A stretch of DNA of 64,000 nt from positions 1,240,501-1,304,500 of the forward strand of contig CAMRHE010000169.1 of assembly GCA_947044405.1 (NCBI GenBank), written 5' to 3'. Made by a program: the position numbers and the translations under genes. The notes under the pieces were generated by a model. That model did not search any database and was not told the origin of the DNA. It was given only the letters and a program-made list of their open reading frames with translations. This document shows positions 35,208-47,469 of this stretch, in pieces. How positions within the stretch are numbered: position 1 is the first letter of the stretch; each line of letters opens with the position of its first letter. Source of the DNA: Leptodactylus fallax (taxonomy: Eukaryota > Chordata > Amphibia > Anura > Leptodactylidae).

Positions 35208-35392
35208 GACTAAGGCCCCACATTGCAGAAATGCAACTTTTTTCTTGCAGATTTTGCTGCATTTTTTTGAGCCAAAGTCAGAAACTCTTAGATGTTTTCC
35301 TTCTGTTAATTCCACTCCTGACTTTGGCTCAAAAAACTGCAACAAAATGTGCATAAAAAAACACTGCGTTTCTGCAACGTGGGACGTCAGCC
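35208..35392. repeat. MITE-1 variant copy g
   Basis: It starts gactaaggccccacattgc and ends aacgtgggacgtcagcc followed by TTA (35393-35395). The interior forms a hairpin: ttttttgagccaaagtcag pairs with ctgactttggctcaaaaaac. It abuts copy h across a single shared TTA. Confidence 0.7.
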
Positions 35393-35395
35393 TTA

Positions 35396-35722
35396 GGCCG
35401 GGACACCATGCAGCAGAAACGCTGTGGCTTGGGCTAAACAGAAACACCACAGTTTTTATCCCTGCAAAGTTGGACAAAAACCGCGGACAAAACCGCAGTT
35501 GTCCCTGCCAAATGGACATTGTGGTTTTGTAAATTGCAGCATGTCAATTATACCTACGGAAACGCCAGTAATTTCCCTATCAGTATAATGGAAGCAGAAA
35601 GTCCGCAGAGGAAACCACTGTAGACTTTCTGTGAAAAGTACTGCAGAAAAAACATCAATGCATTGCCATCGCAGTTTTTCCCTCTGCTTTTTTGTCTTGG
35701 CCCGCTACGTGGGGCCTTAGCC
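35396..35722. repeat. MITE-1 copy h, full length
   Basis: It starts ggccgggacaccatgcagc and ends cgctacgtggggccttagcc, flanked by TTA (35393-35395 and 35723-35725). It includes tcaattatacctacgg and gtataatggaagcagaaag. Confidence 0.75.
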
Positions 35723-35999
35723 TTAAAGGGTATTCACATGATGATATTTTATGATATGTCATTAAAACATGCAATAAAACTATGGTATGACTATAAAACT
35801 AAACTATGGTAGTTTTATCAGTGGGACTTCTACTATATGGTAAGTTGTAAGATGTCAGCAGCACAGGATAATATCAATACTTATCTGGTATACACCTTCA
35901 AAAACTTGCTCCACAGTTCTTTTATATTAGCAAAATCGAAGTGAATGTAGCATGCTTGGAACATTTCAGCTCACATAAGAGCCTTTCTCAATCAACAGA

Positions 36000-36705
36000 A
36001 TAGTATGTGCTCTCTCATCCCAAGAGTTCAGGAAGACCTTGCCTCACATTTCAAAAATAAAATTGACAATATCAGAAAAAGTTCAACCAACACTACCCTC
36101 AAGCATTCTACTCAACTGTTCAGTGCTTCATAACCTGCTTTTCCACCCATACCATTGCATAGTTCTCCACCCTAATCTTGAAATCACACTTCACCACTTC
36201 ACAGCAGTTTTTATCCCAGCCCTATCCCACCTTTTCAACTGATCTTTAACCAATGGTACCTTCAACTCTGCTGCCCGGTTAATTCTCCTCTCTCATTGTA
36301 TTTCATAAGCTTCTCAATGGATAGCCAGATACTTTCACTGGCTATCCATTGCTCAGCAAATAGATTTTAAAATGTTAATGCTGACACACAAGGCTATCCA
36401 CAACCTATCCTCTCCGTACGATTGTGACCTAATCTCCTGCTGTCTCTCCACATATAGTTTCCTGTCTTCAAATGAACTATTTCTTTGCCCTGTTCTTATC
36501 CGCTCTCCCATGCATCTCCAATACTCTAGACCTATCCACCATGCTACATAAGACTTTCCCCTAGAACCGCAACTTTCAAGAGCAACCTGAAAACCCATCC
36601 CTTAATGAAAGCTTACAACCTTCAATAACATGCCACTATGCTGCGATATGATCAGCTTGTACTCTCATCTACTGTGTCTTTCCCCATTCCTTTTTAGATT
36701 GTATC
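36000..36705 (+). pseudogene. L2 ORF2 remnant, internally deleted
   Basis: Decayed plus-strand L2 text: ctcacatttcaaaaataaaa, then the C-terminal domain (cactggctatccattgctc, gcaaatagattttaaaatg, acacaaggctatccacaacc), parallel to 40480-42120. The 3' UTR phrase tagattgtatc is cut by the MITE at 36706 and resumes at 37147. Many stops; no active product. Confidence 0.65.
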
Positions 36706-36867
36706 TAGAGATGAGCGAAGTTTTCAAAAATTTGATTCGGCAACTTCGCCAAATTTTCCGATACGATTCTCTTCAATCTGAATTAATTCGCAGCGAATAA
36801 ACAGCTATTTCCTGTCTGCAGAGAGCCGGGGTGGGCAGCAAAATGGCGGAAGCCCTTGAATGCCAAG

Positions 36868-36959
<92 letters not shown>

Positions 36960-37146
36960 CCTCCCTCCAGCACGGCCTACCCAATCACATCACTAGAGAA
37001 TATCTTGTGACCGTCTGATGTCACAAAGGTCCTTACTAAATATTCGTTACCGCGTAGCATCAGGAAATCCGGATTCCATGCGAATCGAAGAGTTCCTGAA
37101 ATTCGGATCCAATTCCAATTCTGCAGCTTCGATTCGCTCATCTCTA
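36706..37146. mobile_element. hAT-type MITE (tagagatgagcga family)
   Basis: It starts tagagatgagcgaag and ends cttcgattcgctcatctcta, forming inverted termini. A perfect 8-bp duplication attgtatc is at 36698-36705 and 37147-37154. No coding sequence. It contains a (CT)n tract, possibly expanded after insertion. Confidence 0.85.
36872..36968. repeat. (CT)n / (CCCT)n microsatellite
   Basis: About 42 CT units followed by a few CCCT units, inside the MITE at 36706-37146. Confidence 0.95.
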
Positions 37147-37154
37147 ATTGTATC

Positions 37155-37684
37155 ACTTGGTCAATAATTTAGTTTGCTGTACTTAGTATTATTAGTAATC
37201 TTCTGGTAGAAAAAAGAAGATTCAGCATTCTCTCACATCTCACACAAAACAAGGTATGAGAATTTGCATGTATATTGAATAAGCCAGCTATGCTAAAAGG
37301 AACACAAAATGTATATCTATTTACATTTATATCACACACATTTTTTCTGCGTAATACTTGACATCATCTTGAAATACAATAGTGCCATCTGTAGAGGACC
37401 AATCCTATATAAATGATACTGTTTAATTTTATAGATAACCAGACTAGGATTACAAAGTAATATAGTACAATACTTCAGAACGGTGGACAGATCAGTTGGT
37501 GCCTGAGTGTTTGGTCCCCCTCCAATCTGCAAGTCACCCCTTTCTACAAGATGGGATGCAACAAACTTTCCCAGCTGAGAAAATCCCTTTAACTATAAAT
37601 AATTATAATTATAGCTAAAGGTACTAACCTAACTTTTAAAGCATCTGTCAACAGCAGTCTCTTCTAATCCCCCAAAAATCCTCT
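37155..37684. other. no recognisable gene
   Basis: Remnant L2 3' flank, then A/T-rich DNA without matches. Confidence 0.45.
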
Positions 37685-37687
37685 TTA

Positions 37688-37887
37688 GGCCGGGGCCCCA
37701 AATAACATAAAAACACCGCAATTTTACTGTTGCGGAAACTGCAGCGTTTTACAGTAACTGCAAAGTGGATGGGATTCTAGCTAATCCCATCCACACTTTG
37801 CAGAAAAATATCCACAGCGGACATGCTGCAATTTCAAAAACTTGCGTTTTTGTAAATCGCAGCCTGTCAATTATACCTACCTATAGG
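37688..37887. repeat. MITE-1 copy i, left half
   Basis: It starts ggccggggccccaaataac after TTA (37685-37687) and runs to the target site cctacctatagg at 37876-37887. It continues at 39608-39748. It includes an inner hairpin gtggatgggattct / taatcccatccac. Confidence 0.75.
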
Positions 37888-39595
37888 CATTGCTGCATTA
37901 ACCATAGGGTCAACGGTGCACTTACACCGGGCCCTATGGTAGCAGGGGTCCCTTTTGGACAGTGGGACAGTCCTGCATTTGCTGTCCCGCTGTCCAGGGC
38001 AGTGGGTCCTTGCTGCACCAATTCATCGGCGTCGGGAGGACACCATAGAGTTGAAGCCAGTGATGAAGTAGGGAGCAGTCCGCACCCTGCTTCACCACCC
38101 GGCCGCTGTCTTTGCTCCAGGTGTCCTTTCATTGCGCCTGTTATTCCTTAAAGACTCTGGGAGCAAAGAGGAGTGAACGGGGAAAGGTGATTATTAAGAT
38201 TTGTTTTTTTCTTTGATATATACAGTTAGGGACATGAAACTGTGGGGGCAACCTGTGAGGTGGGGGGACATGATACTGTGGGGGAAACCTGAGGGGTGGG
38301 GGAAATGATACTGTAGGGGCAACCTCAGGAGTGGGGGGACATGATACTGTGGGGGCAACCTGGGTGATAGGGGGACATGATACTGTGGGGGCAACCAGGT
38401 GGGTGGGGGGACATGAAAATGTGGGGGCAACCTGGGGGGGGAACATGACACTGAGGGAGCAATTTGACGGAGACATAAAACGGTGGGGAAACCTGGGGGG
38501 GGTATGACATTGTGGGGGCAACCTGGAGGGAACATGACAGTATGGGGGCAACCTGGGGCCTGGGGGGACATGATACTGTGGGAGCAACCTGGGGAGGGAC
38601 ATGACACTGTGGGGGCAACCTCAGGGAGACATGACAGTGTGGGAGGACATGATACTCTGGGGGCAACCTGAGGGGTGGGGGGCATGATACTGTGGGGGAA
38701 CCTGAGGGGTGGGGAGACATGATACTGTGGGGGCAACCTGGGGGATGGGGGGACATGATACTGCGGGGGCAACCTGAGGGGTGGGGGGAAATGATACTGT
38801 GGGGGCAACCAGGGGGTGGGGGACATGAATCTGGGGGGTAACCTGGAGGGGGACAGGAAAATGTGGGGGAACATGACACTGAGGGAGCAACTTGATGACA
38901 TGAAACTGTGTGGAAAACCTGGGGGGCATGACACTGTGGGGGCAACCTGGGGGGACATGATACTATGGAGGCAACCTGGGGGGTGGGGGGGCATGATACT
39001 GTGAGAGCAACCTGGGCAGACGTGACACTGTGGGGGCAACCTGAGAGGGACATGACAGTGTGAGGGGACATGATACTGTGGGGGAAACCTGGGGGATGGG
39101 GGGACATGATACTGTGGGGGCAACCTGAGGGAACATGACAGTGTGGGGGAACTTGGGGGGACACATGACATTGTGGGAACAACCAGGGGGTGGGGGGACA
39201 TGATACTGTGGGGGCAACCTTAGGGGGACATGATACTGTGGGGACAACCTGAGGGGTGGGGGGCATGATACTGTGGGGGCAAAATGAGGGGTGGGGAGAC
39301 ATGATACTGTGGGGGCAACCAGGGGGGTGGGGGGGACATGAATCTGGAGAGGTAACTTGGAAGGGGACATGAAAATGTGGGGGCAACCTGGAAGGGGTCA
39401 TTATGATGGGCATTATATTATATGGAGCCACTAGGTAGACATTATACTGTGTGAGAGCCACTAAGGGGCATTATACTATATGGGGGTCATTGAGGGGGCA
39501 TTTTAATTTGTGCAGGTCAAGTATTTCTAAGTGGTGGTGATGGGGGGCCCACTTATGAAACCTTTGCACAGGGCCCACCAATGTGTTAAAAAGGC
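37888..39595. mobile_element. hAT-like insertion carrying a minisatellite
   Basis: This 1.7-kb insert splits MITE-1 copy i. Its flanks both carry cctacctatagg (37876-37887 and 39596-39607), of which 8 bp is probably the true duplication. Left end: cattgctgcattaaccatag then caccgggccctatgg. The right end on the other strand reads gcctttttaacacattgg then tgggccctgtgc. The ends are weakly inverted and have the ttaacc...gggccc wording of hAT MITEs. Most of the interior is the minisatellite at 38225-39400. No transposase. Confidence 0.65.
38225..39400. repeat. G-rich ~33-37-bp minisatellite, about 1.2 kb
   Basis: Roughly 30 imperfect units built from gacatgatactgtgggggc then aacctggggggtgggg. Variants drop the ggtgggg part or replace tgatactgtg by tgaaaatgtg or tgacactgag. 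Higher-order order is visible: the block gaatctgg...gaaaatgtgggg recurs near 38825 and 39345. On the minus strand it is free of stops in several frames, giving proline/histidine/serine-rich frames of 335 and 378 codons that I regard as non-genic. G-run spacing would allow G-quadruplexes. Confidence 0.9.
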
Positions 39596-39607
39596 CCTAC
39601 CTATAGG

Positions 39608-39748
39608 TATAATTGAAGCAGAAAGTCCGAAGAGGAAAACACTGCAGACTTTCTGTGAAAAACGGTGCAGGAAAAACCGCAATGTGTTTCCACTGTGTTT
39701 TTTTGTGCAGCAATTTTTGGCTGCGGCGCGCTATGTGGGGCCTTAGCC
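39608..39748. repeat. MITE-1 copy i, right half
   Basis: It continues tataattgaagcagaaag, then the typical gcgcgctatgtggggccttagcc, followed by TTA (39749-39751), matching the TTA before the left half. Confidence 0.8.
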
Positions 39749-39989
39749 TTAGTATCCAAATTAGGTCTGAATTTGCAGGTCTGATGACTCTGGTCATTTT
39801 GACCCAGGTCATTTTGCATCTTCCAAGTACAGCTTCTAAGTGTATAGACAAGAATTAGGCCAGAATTGAACCAGAAGGGAACTGAAGGTAACAACAACCC
39901 ACTAAACGAAAACTAAGCAATCAACAAAATGCTTCTTACTATAATCACTGTTGTTCTACCCATACTTGTAAAAACCACTTTACCACCCC

Positions 39990-42360
39990 AAACCAGCCGT
40001 GTCACTAAGAATATCTTTATCTCTCCACCTTAATCGTCTTGACATCTGCACGCTCTCAGACTCTCTCCTACCACTCGCTGACATATCCTCACTCCAGGAC
40101 GCAGATACCGCCGCTGACTTCTACAATACCACCATCACTTCAGCCCTTGACTCTGTGGCCCCCTTCACTAACACCAGAGCCCGACCGATCGATATGCAAC
40201 CCTGGCACACTGACCTGACTAAGAAACTGAGACATGCCTCATGGGTTGCGGAACGCCTCTAGAAGAAAACCCATTCCCAGGAGGACTTCCTTAAGTACAA
40301 AGAGGCAGTACTTATATTCAAGAATGCACTCACCTCTGCAAAGCAGGTCTACTTCTCCACACTAATATCTGCCCTATCCCGCAACCCCATACAGTTATTC
40401 ACTACCTTCAACTCTCTTCTCCGTCCTCCTGTGCCCCCTCCAACATCACTTATCACAGCTGATGACTTTGCCTCTTATTTCAAAAGCAAAATTGACACCA
40501 TCAGAGACAGTCTCACCCTACACCCCGACAACCACTCTACCCAACTGCTCGGTGCTCTTCATCTTTAAACTGTTTCTCCAACGTCACTGATGAAAAGCTC
40601 TCCACCCTAATCTCTAAATCCCACCTCACCTCCTGCGCGCTTGACACGATCCAGTCACATCTCATCCCCAAACTCTCTGAAGTCATTACTCCTGCCCTAA
40701 CCCATCTCTTCAACCTATCCCTGACCAATAGATCCTTCCCTTCCGCCTTCAAACATGCTACCGTCAAACCTATACTTAAGAAACCCTCCCTCGACCCGTC
40801 CTCTCCAGCCAGCTATTGCCCCATTTCACTGCTCCCGTACGCCTCTAAACTGCTGGAGCAACACGTCCACTCCGAACTATCCTCCTGTCTCTCGTCGAAT
40901 GTGCTCTTTGACAGACTACAGTCAGGCTTCAGACCCCATCACTCCACAGAAACTGCCCTAACCAAGATCACTAATGACCTTCTAACTGCCAAGGCCGAGC
41001 GTCACTACTCTGTCCTCCTCCTCCTCGACCTCTCCTCTGCCTTTGACAAAGTCGACCATTCCCTCCTGTTACAAACGCTGTCATCCCTTGGCATCTCAGA
41101 CCTGGCCCTTTCCTGGATCTCCTCACCAATCGCACGTTCAGTGTCTCCCACTCGGACACCACCTCCCCCCCACGCCCTCTTTCTGTAGGTGTCCCCAAAG
41201 GCTCCGTCCTAGGACCCTTCCTGTTCTCCATTTACACCCTCGGCCTTGGCCAACTCATAGAATCCCATGGTTTCCGTTACAATTACTATGCTGATGACAC
41301 CCAAATATATCTCTCTGGACTAGACATTACCTCTCTGTTGTCCAGAGTCCCAGAATGTCTAACAGCCATAGCCTCCTTTCTCTCCTCCCGCTTTCTCAAA
41401 CTAAATATGGAGAAAACGGAGTTCATAATCTTCACCCCTCCTCACACGACTCCCCAACCTGACCCATCTATTAAAGTCAGCGGAACCACACTCACCCCAG
41501 TCCCACGGGTTCGCTGCCTTGGGATAACCTTAGACTCTGACCTATCCTTCAAGCCGCATATTCAAACCCTCAACACCTCCTGCCGCCTCCAACTCAAGAA
41601 CATCCATTGAATCCGCTCCTTCCTCACCCCTGTAACTGATGCTAGTCCATGCCCTCATAATCTCCCGCCTAGACTACTGTAACACCCTTTTCCATGGCCT
41701 CCCAGCTAACACTCTCTCTCCCCTCCAGTCCACCTTAAACTGTGCTGCTTTCTTAATACACCTCTCCCCCCGTTCTTCATCAGCCGCTCCCCTTTGCCAA
41801 TCCCTTCACTGGCTACCCGTTGCCCAGCGAATAGAGTTCAAAATGCTAACGCTGACATGCAAAGCCATCCACAACCTGCCCTCTCCATATATCTCCAACC
41901 TAATCTCCTGCTACCTGCCCACACGTAACCTCTGATCCTCCAAAGACCTCCTAGTCCGCTCTGCTCTTATCCGCTCTTCACACAAACGTCTCCAAGACTT
42001 CTCCCGTGCATCCCCCATACTCTGGAACTCATTACCAAGACACATAAGACTGACCCCCACAATCACAAGCTTCAAGAAGGCCCTGAAGACTCACCTATTC
42101 AGGAAAGCCTACAACCTCCAATAACGCTACTGTCAACACAACACCACCTGTACAGTCTCTACCCCCACCTTCTGTCTCCATCCCTCTTCCCTCATAGATT
42201 GTAAGCCCTTGCGGGCAGGGCCCTCTACCCCACTGTGCCAGTCAGTCACTGTTAGTATTGTATTTGTTTTGTATATCTTGTGTACCGTATGTAAATTCTC
42301 AAATGTAAAGCACAATGGAATTAATGGTGCTATATAAATAAACAATAATAATAATAATAT
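39990..42360 (+). mobile_element. L2-type LINE with 3' tail
   Basis: Plus-strand non-LTR element. Its 3' UTR (42196 on) reads tagattgtaagcccttgcg, ggcagggccctctacccc and ggtgctatataaataaac, and ends in (aat)n, the short tandem tail typical of L2/CR1 groups. 5' truncated before the endonuclease. Confidence 0.88.
39999..41935 (+). pseudogene. L2 ORF2 (connector and RT), heavily mutated
   Basis: The connector region (39999-40560) gives SDSLLPLADISSLQDADTAA and, after a stop at about 40260, [41 protein letters not shown] and [19 protein letters not shown] (40901-41188), the catalytic box YYADDTQIY near 41284, [14 protein letters not shown] at about 41395, and C-terminal ISRLDYCNTLFHGLP and LHWLPVAQRIEFKMLTL to 41935. 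At least four stops or frameshifts interrupt it. Confidence 0.85.
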
Positions 42361-42576
42361 ACACATTGGAGCAGATTTACTATCGTGATTCCAGCTAGAC
42401 TCTGGTGTGAAATGTGCCAAAATGTTGTGCATTTTCAGTATATCTTGCCACATGTTGTTGCATCTAGTTTGCAATAAAAAAAAAAAAATTCAAATTGCTC
42501 AACGGGTGTGGCTTTGCAGGAAAAGGCGACATTGTGATAAATCAGGCTCATTTTCAGACTGCTAAGTTTAAAGTAT
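42361..42576. repeat. family X copy
   Basis: Non-coding repeat matching 12197-12765 in several phrases (gatttactatcgtg; ttccagctagactctgg; cattttcagactgctaag), with an A13 run in the middle. Confidence 0.5.
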
Positions 42577-42795
42577 TAGTATATTATTATTATTTATTTC
42601 ATTTATTTAGCACCATTTATTTCATGGTGCTCTACATTTGTGACTGGGTGTACACACATACAAGTATAACAACAAGTACAATAAACACAAAACTAACTAG
42701 ATGACTAACAAGATAGGAAAGAGGACCCTGCCCTCAAGAACTTATAATCTATAAGGGAAGGTAGGTGAAGAAAATAGGTGAGGGTAAGAGCTACT
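42577..42795 (-). mobile_element. L2 3' UTR (minus), part of a split L2
   Basis: The plus-strand text tttagcaccatttatttcat, ggtgctctacatttgtgac and ccctcaagaacttataatct is the reverse of an L2 3' end. The related RT piece lies at 43425-43890 beyond a Tc1 derivative, so I treat both as one disrupted L2. Confidence 0.7.
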
Positions 42796-42797
42796 TA

Positions 42798-43181
42798 CAG
42801 TGGGGAAAAAAGTATTTAGTCAGCCACTAAATACTTTCTCTAGAGGAGATCTGCATGGAGGAATGGGCCAACATACCAGCAACAGTGTGTGCCAACTCTA
42901 TGAAGACTTACAGAAAACGTTTGACCTCTGTCATTGCCAACAAAGGATATATAACAAAGTATTGAGATGAACTTTTGTTATTGACCAAATACTTATTTTC
43001 CACCATAATTTGCAAATAAATTCTTTAAAAATCAGACAATGTGATTTTCTGGATTTGTTTTCTCATTTTGTCTTTCATAGTTGAGGTCTACCTATGATGT
43101 CAATTACAGGCCTCTCTCATCTTTTTAAGTGGGAGAACTTGCACAATTGGTGGCTGACTAAATACTTTTTTTTCCCTACTG
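42798..43181 (+). mobile_element. Tc1 deletion derivative (family A)
   Basis: It starts cagtggggaaaaaagtattt and ends with the inverted copy, flanked by TA (42796-42797 and 43182-43183). Only 384 bp. The left TIR is cut after about 35 bp and joined to the last ~41 codons of the transposase ([20 protein letters not shown] to ANKGYITKY, stop), then a full right TIR. It inserted into the L2 3' UTR. Such a deletion product is how MITEs arise from autonomous elements. Confidence 0.85.
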
Positions 43182-43183
43182 TA

Positions 43184-43424
43184 TATGGTGCCATATAAGA
43201 TAAAGTTGTGCATGCAGGACTTTATCTTCCGTTACAAAAGTAAACAATCATGATGGAAGCTAGCGTCCCTCATGTTGTTTACATTAGTGTCAATGGGAAC
43301 AGACACAGAATCAGTCTGTGACCTTTCTCTGTGACAGCTAAAGTCTGTTGCTGTCATCCTATGATGGAAGACAGCAACGGACTTTAGTAACGGTAGTGTG
43401 AACTCCCCCTTAGTTGGGAGGTTT
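43184..43424. repeat. unclassified, possible MITE end
   Basis: The right side ends ggtagtgtgaactcccccttag, like termini of TTA-flanked MITEs (compare aagtgtgaacccacctttac at 58033). The inside contains tccgttac/gtaacgg and gtctgttgctgtc palindromic words. The left end is not defined. Confidence 0.4.
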
Positions 43425-43890
43425 CAAAGAAGGATGTTGATGTAATCCAGGTAACGAAGGGGCAGATATAAGAATAATTTTTGAGGTGTAGGTAGCAAGG
43501 CGTAGTAAGAGTTTGGATGTGTGGCTTGAAAGACAGTGCAGAATCAAAGGCTACCCCAAGGCATTGGGATTATGAGACTGGTGAGAGTGTGGACTCTTCA
43601 ACTGTTATTGATAGATCACGTGGGGGGTAAGAAAGATTGGGGCAAATGTATGCATTATGTTTTATCCAGGTTGAGTTTTAGATAGCAATAGGACAAGAAT
43701 GAGACATTAGCTGGCACTCTGGATATCACAGAGTTAATGTCTGGTCCAGAGAGACATATTTGAGTGTTATCAGTATAGCATTGGTATTGAAAGCCATGGG
43801 ATTTTCTGAGCTGTTCTAGGCCCAAAGTATATATGGGGAAGAGTAGAGGTCCTACATGTGGGTTGATGTACTCAGAGGCAGCTTGTGCAA
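43425..43890 (-). pseudogene. L2 reverse transcriptase fragment
   Basis: The minus strand encodes LGLEQLRKSHGFQYQCYTDN TQICLSG in two joined words, where YTDNTQI corresponds to the RT box YADDTQI, with one catalytic D replaced by N. FLSYCYLKLNLDKT follows. The fragment is cut at 43900 by the next Tc1 element. Inactive. Confidence 0.75.
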
Positions 43891-43900
43891 GATGAATATA

Positions 43901-45538
43901 CAGTGGGTACGAAAAGTATTCAGACCCCTTTAAATTTTTCACTCTTTCTTTCATTGCAGCCATTTGCTAAAAGCAAAAAAGTTCAATTTATTTCTCATTA
44001 ATGTACACTCAGCACCCCATCTTGACAGAAAAAAAAAACAGAAATGTAGATATTTTTGGAAATTTATTAAAAAAAGAAAAACTGAAATATCACGTGATCA
44101 TAAGTATTCAGACCCTTTGCTGTGACACTCATATTTAACTCACATGCTGTCCATTTCCTTCTGATCCTCCTGGAGATGGTTCTACTACTTCATTGGAGTC
44201 CAGCTGTGTTTAATTAAACTGATTGATCTTGATTTGGAAAGGCACACACCTGTCTATATAAGACCTCACGGCTCACAGTGCTGTCAGAGCAAATGAGAAT
44301 CATGAGTTCAAAGGAACTGCCCATGGAGCTCAGAGACAGAATTATGGCAAGGCACAGATCTGGCCAAGGTTACAAAAGAATTTCTGCAGCACTCAAGGTT
44401 CCTAAGAGCACACTGGCCTCCATAATCCTTACATGGAAGAAGTTTGGGACAACCAGAACTCTTCCTAGACCTGGCTGTCCAGCCAAACTGAGCAATTGTG
44501 GGAGAAGAGCACTGGTGAGAGAGGTAAAGAAGAACCCAAAGATCACTGTGGCTGAGCTCCAGAGATGCAATAGGGAGATGGGAGAAAGTTCCACAAAGTC
44601 AACTATCACTGCAGCCCTCCACCAATTGGGGCTTTACGGCAGAGTGGCCCGAAGGAAGCCTCTCCTCAGTGCAAGACATATGAAAGCCCGCATAGAGTTT
44701 GCCAAAAAAACACATGAAGAACTCCCAGACTATGAGAAATAAGATTATCTGGTCTGATGAGATGAAGATTGAACTTTTTGGCGTTAATTATAAGCAGTAT
44801 GTCTGGAGAAAACCAGGCACTGCTCATCACCTGCCCAATACAATTCCAACAGTGAAACATGGTGGTGGCAGCATCATGCTATGGGGGTGTTTTTCAGCTG
44901 CAGGGACAGGACGACTGGTTGCAATTGAAGGAAAGATAAATGCGTCCAAGTACAGAGATATCCTGGAAGAAAACCTCTTCCAGAGTGCTCTGGACCTCAG
45001 ACTGGGCCGAAGGTTCACTTTCCAAGAAGACAATCACCCTAAGCACACAGCTAAAATAACAAAGGAGTGGCTTCGGAAAAACTCTGTGACCATTCTTGAC
45101 TGGCCCAGCCAGAGCCCTGACCTCAACCCAATTGAGCATCTCTGGAGAGACCTGAATATGACTATCCACCAACGTTCACCATCCAACCTGATGGAACTAG
45201 AGAGGATCTGCAAGGAAAAATGGCAGAGGATCCCCAAATCCAGATGTGAAAAACTTGTTGCATCATTACCAAGAAGACTCATGGCTGTACTAGCGCAAAA
45301 GGGTGCTTCTACTCAATACTGAGCAAAGGGTCTGAATACTTATGACCATGTGATATTTCTGTTTTTCTTTTTTAATAAATTTGCAAAAATATCTACATTT
45401 CTGTTTTTTTCTGTCAAGATGGGGTGCTATGTGTACATTAATGAGAAATAAAATGAACTTTTTTGCTTTTAGCAAATGGCTGCAATGAAACAAAGAGTGA
45501 GAAATGTAAAGGGGTCTGAATACTCTCCGTACCCACTG
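43901..45538 (+). mobile_element. full-length Tc1 element (DD34E)
   Basis: It starts cagtgggtacgaaaagtatt and ends gtacccactg, flanked by TA (43899-43900 and 45539-45540). TIRs are about 215 bp and carry an inner direct repeat (aagtattcagacccttt at both ends of each arm), the IR/DR layout known from Sleeping Beauty-like Tc1 elements. 1,638 bp. It sits in the minus-strand L2. Confidence 0.9.
44293..45322 (+). pseudogene. Tc1 (DD34E) transposase with one homopolymer frameshift
   Basis: Start ATG at 44293 (MRIMSSKELPMELRDRIMA). The frame runs through the paired HTH region (GQGYKRISAALKVPKSTLAS) to 44742. From 44699 the neighbouring frame continues IIWSDEMKIELFG (first D), RFTFQEDNHPKHTAK (second D), [15 protein letters not shown] (E, 34 residues later) and ends KGASTQY at 45322. 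The two frames overlap around the A7 run at 44704-44710, so a single added base is the apparent lesion. All three catalytic residues are present. The second box has E and H where QQDND is usual. Confidence 0.9.
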
Positions 45539-45571
45539 TATATCTGCCATAGCCTTTCTTGATCAGTATTA

Positions 45572-47196
<1,625 letters not shown>

Positions 47197-47330
47197 TGGA
47201 CAATATACATGATTGCAGGAACCTTAGCAGTAGTTATTGTAAACCTAAAAAGTTAATCTAGGAAAGAAGTGGAGGGATCTGGCAGGGATACTGCAATGGC
47301 AAAAACATAAAAACACATAGCCACACATAC

Positions 47331-47466
47331 GCTGCATTCCAAATTATTATGCAAATTTATATTTTTCTTTGATGTTCCTAAATGGTCAATACAAATGACA
47401 GTCAGTATAATGTCCAAATCTTGACAAACCTCCCAATTATAAAACATTTTTTTTTCACACATTAAA
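47331..47466. mobile_element. terminal fragment of a DD37E-type Tc1 element
   Basis: The text gcattccaaattattatgc, then tgttcctaaatggtcaatac and atgacagtcagtataatg, is a terminus that I associate with the same family as the transposase remnant at 53540-54413. The fragment ends in an A/T-rich stretch at about 47466. Confidence 0.5.
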
Positions 47467-47469
47467 AAA

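Noticed and set aside
38225..39400. CRISPR-like array
   Set aside because: Units are contiguous and variable with no unique spacers and no cas genes, in a eukaryotic context. It is a minisatellite.
38194..39461. Minus-strand frames of 378 and 335 codons rich in Pro, His, Ser and Cys
   Set aside because: They arise from a G-rich tandem repeat without stop codons. Several frames are open at once, and unit-length changes switch frames. There is no domain similarity.
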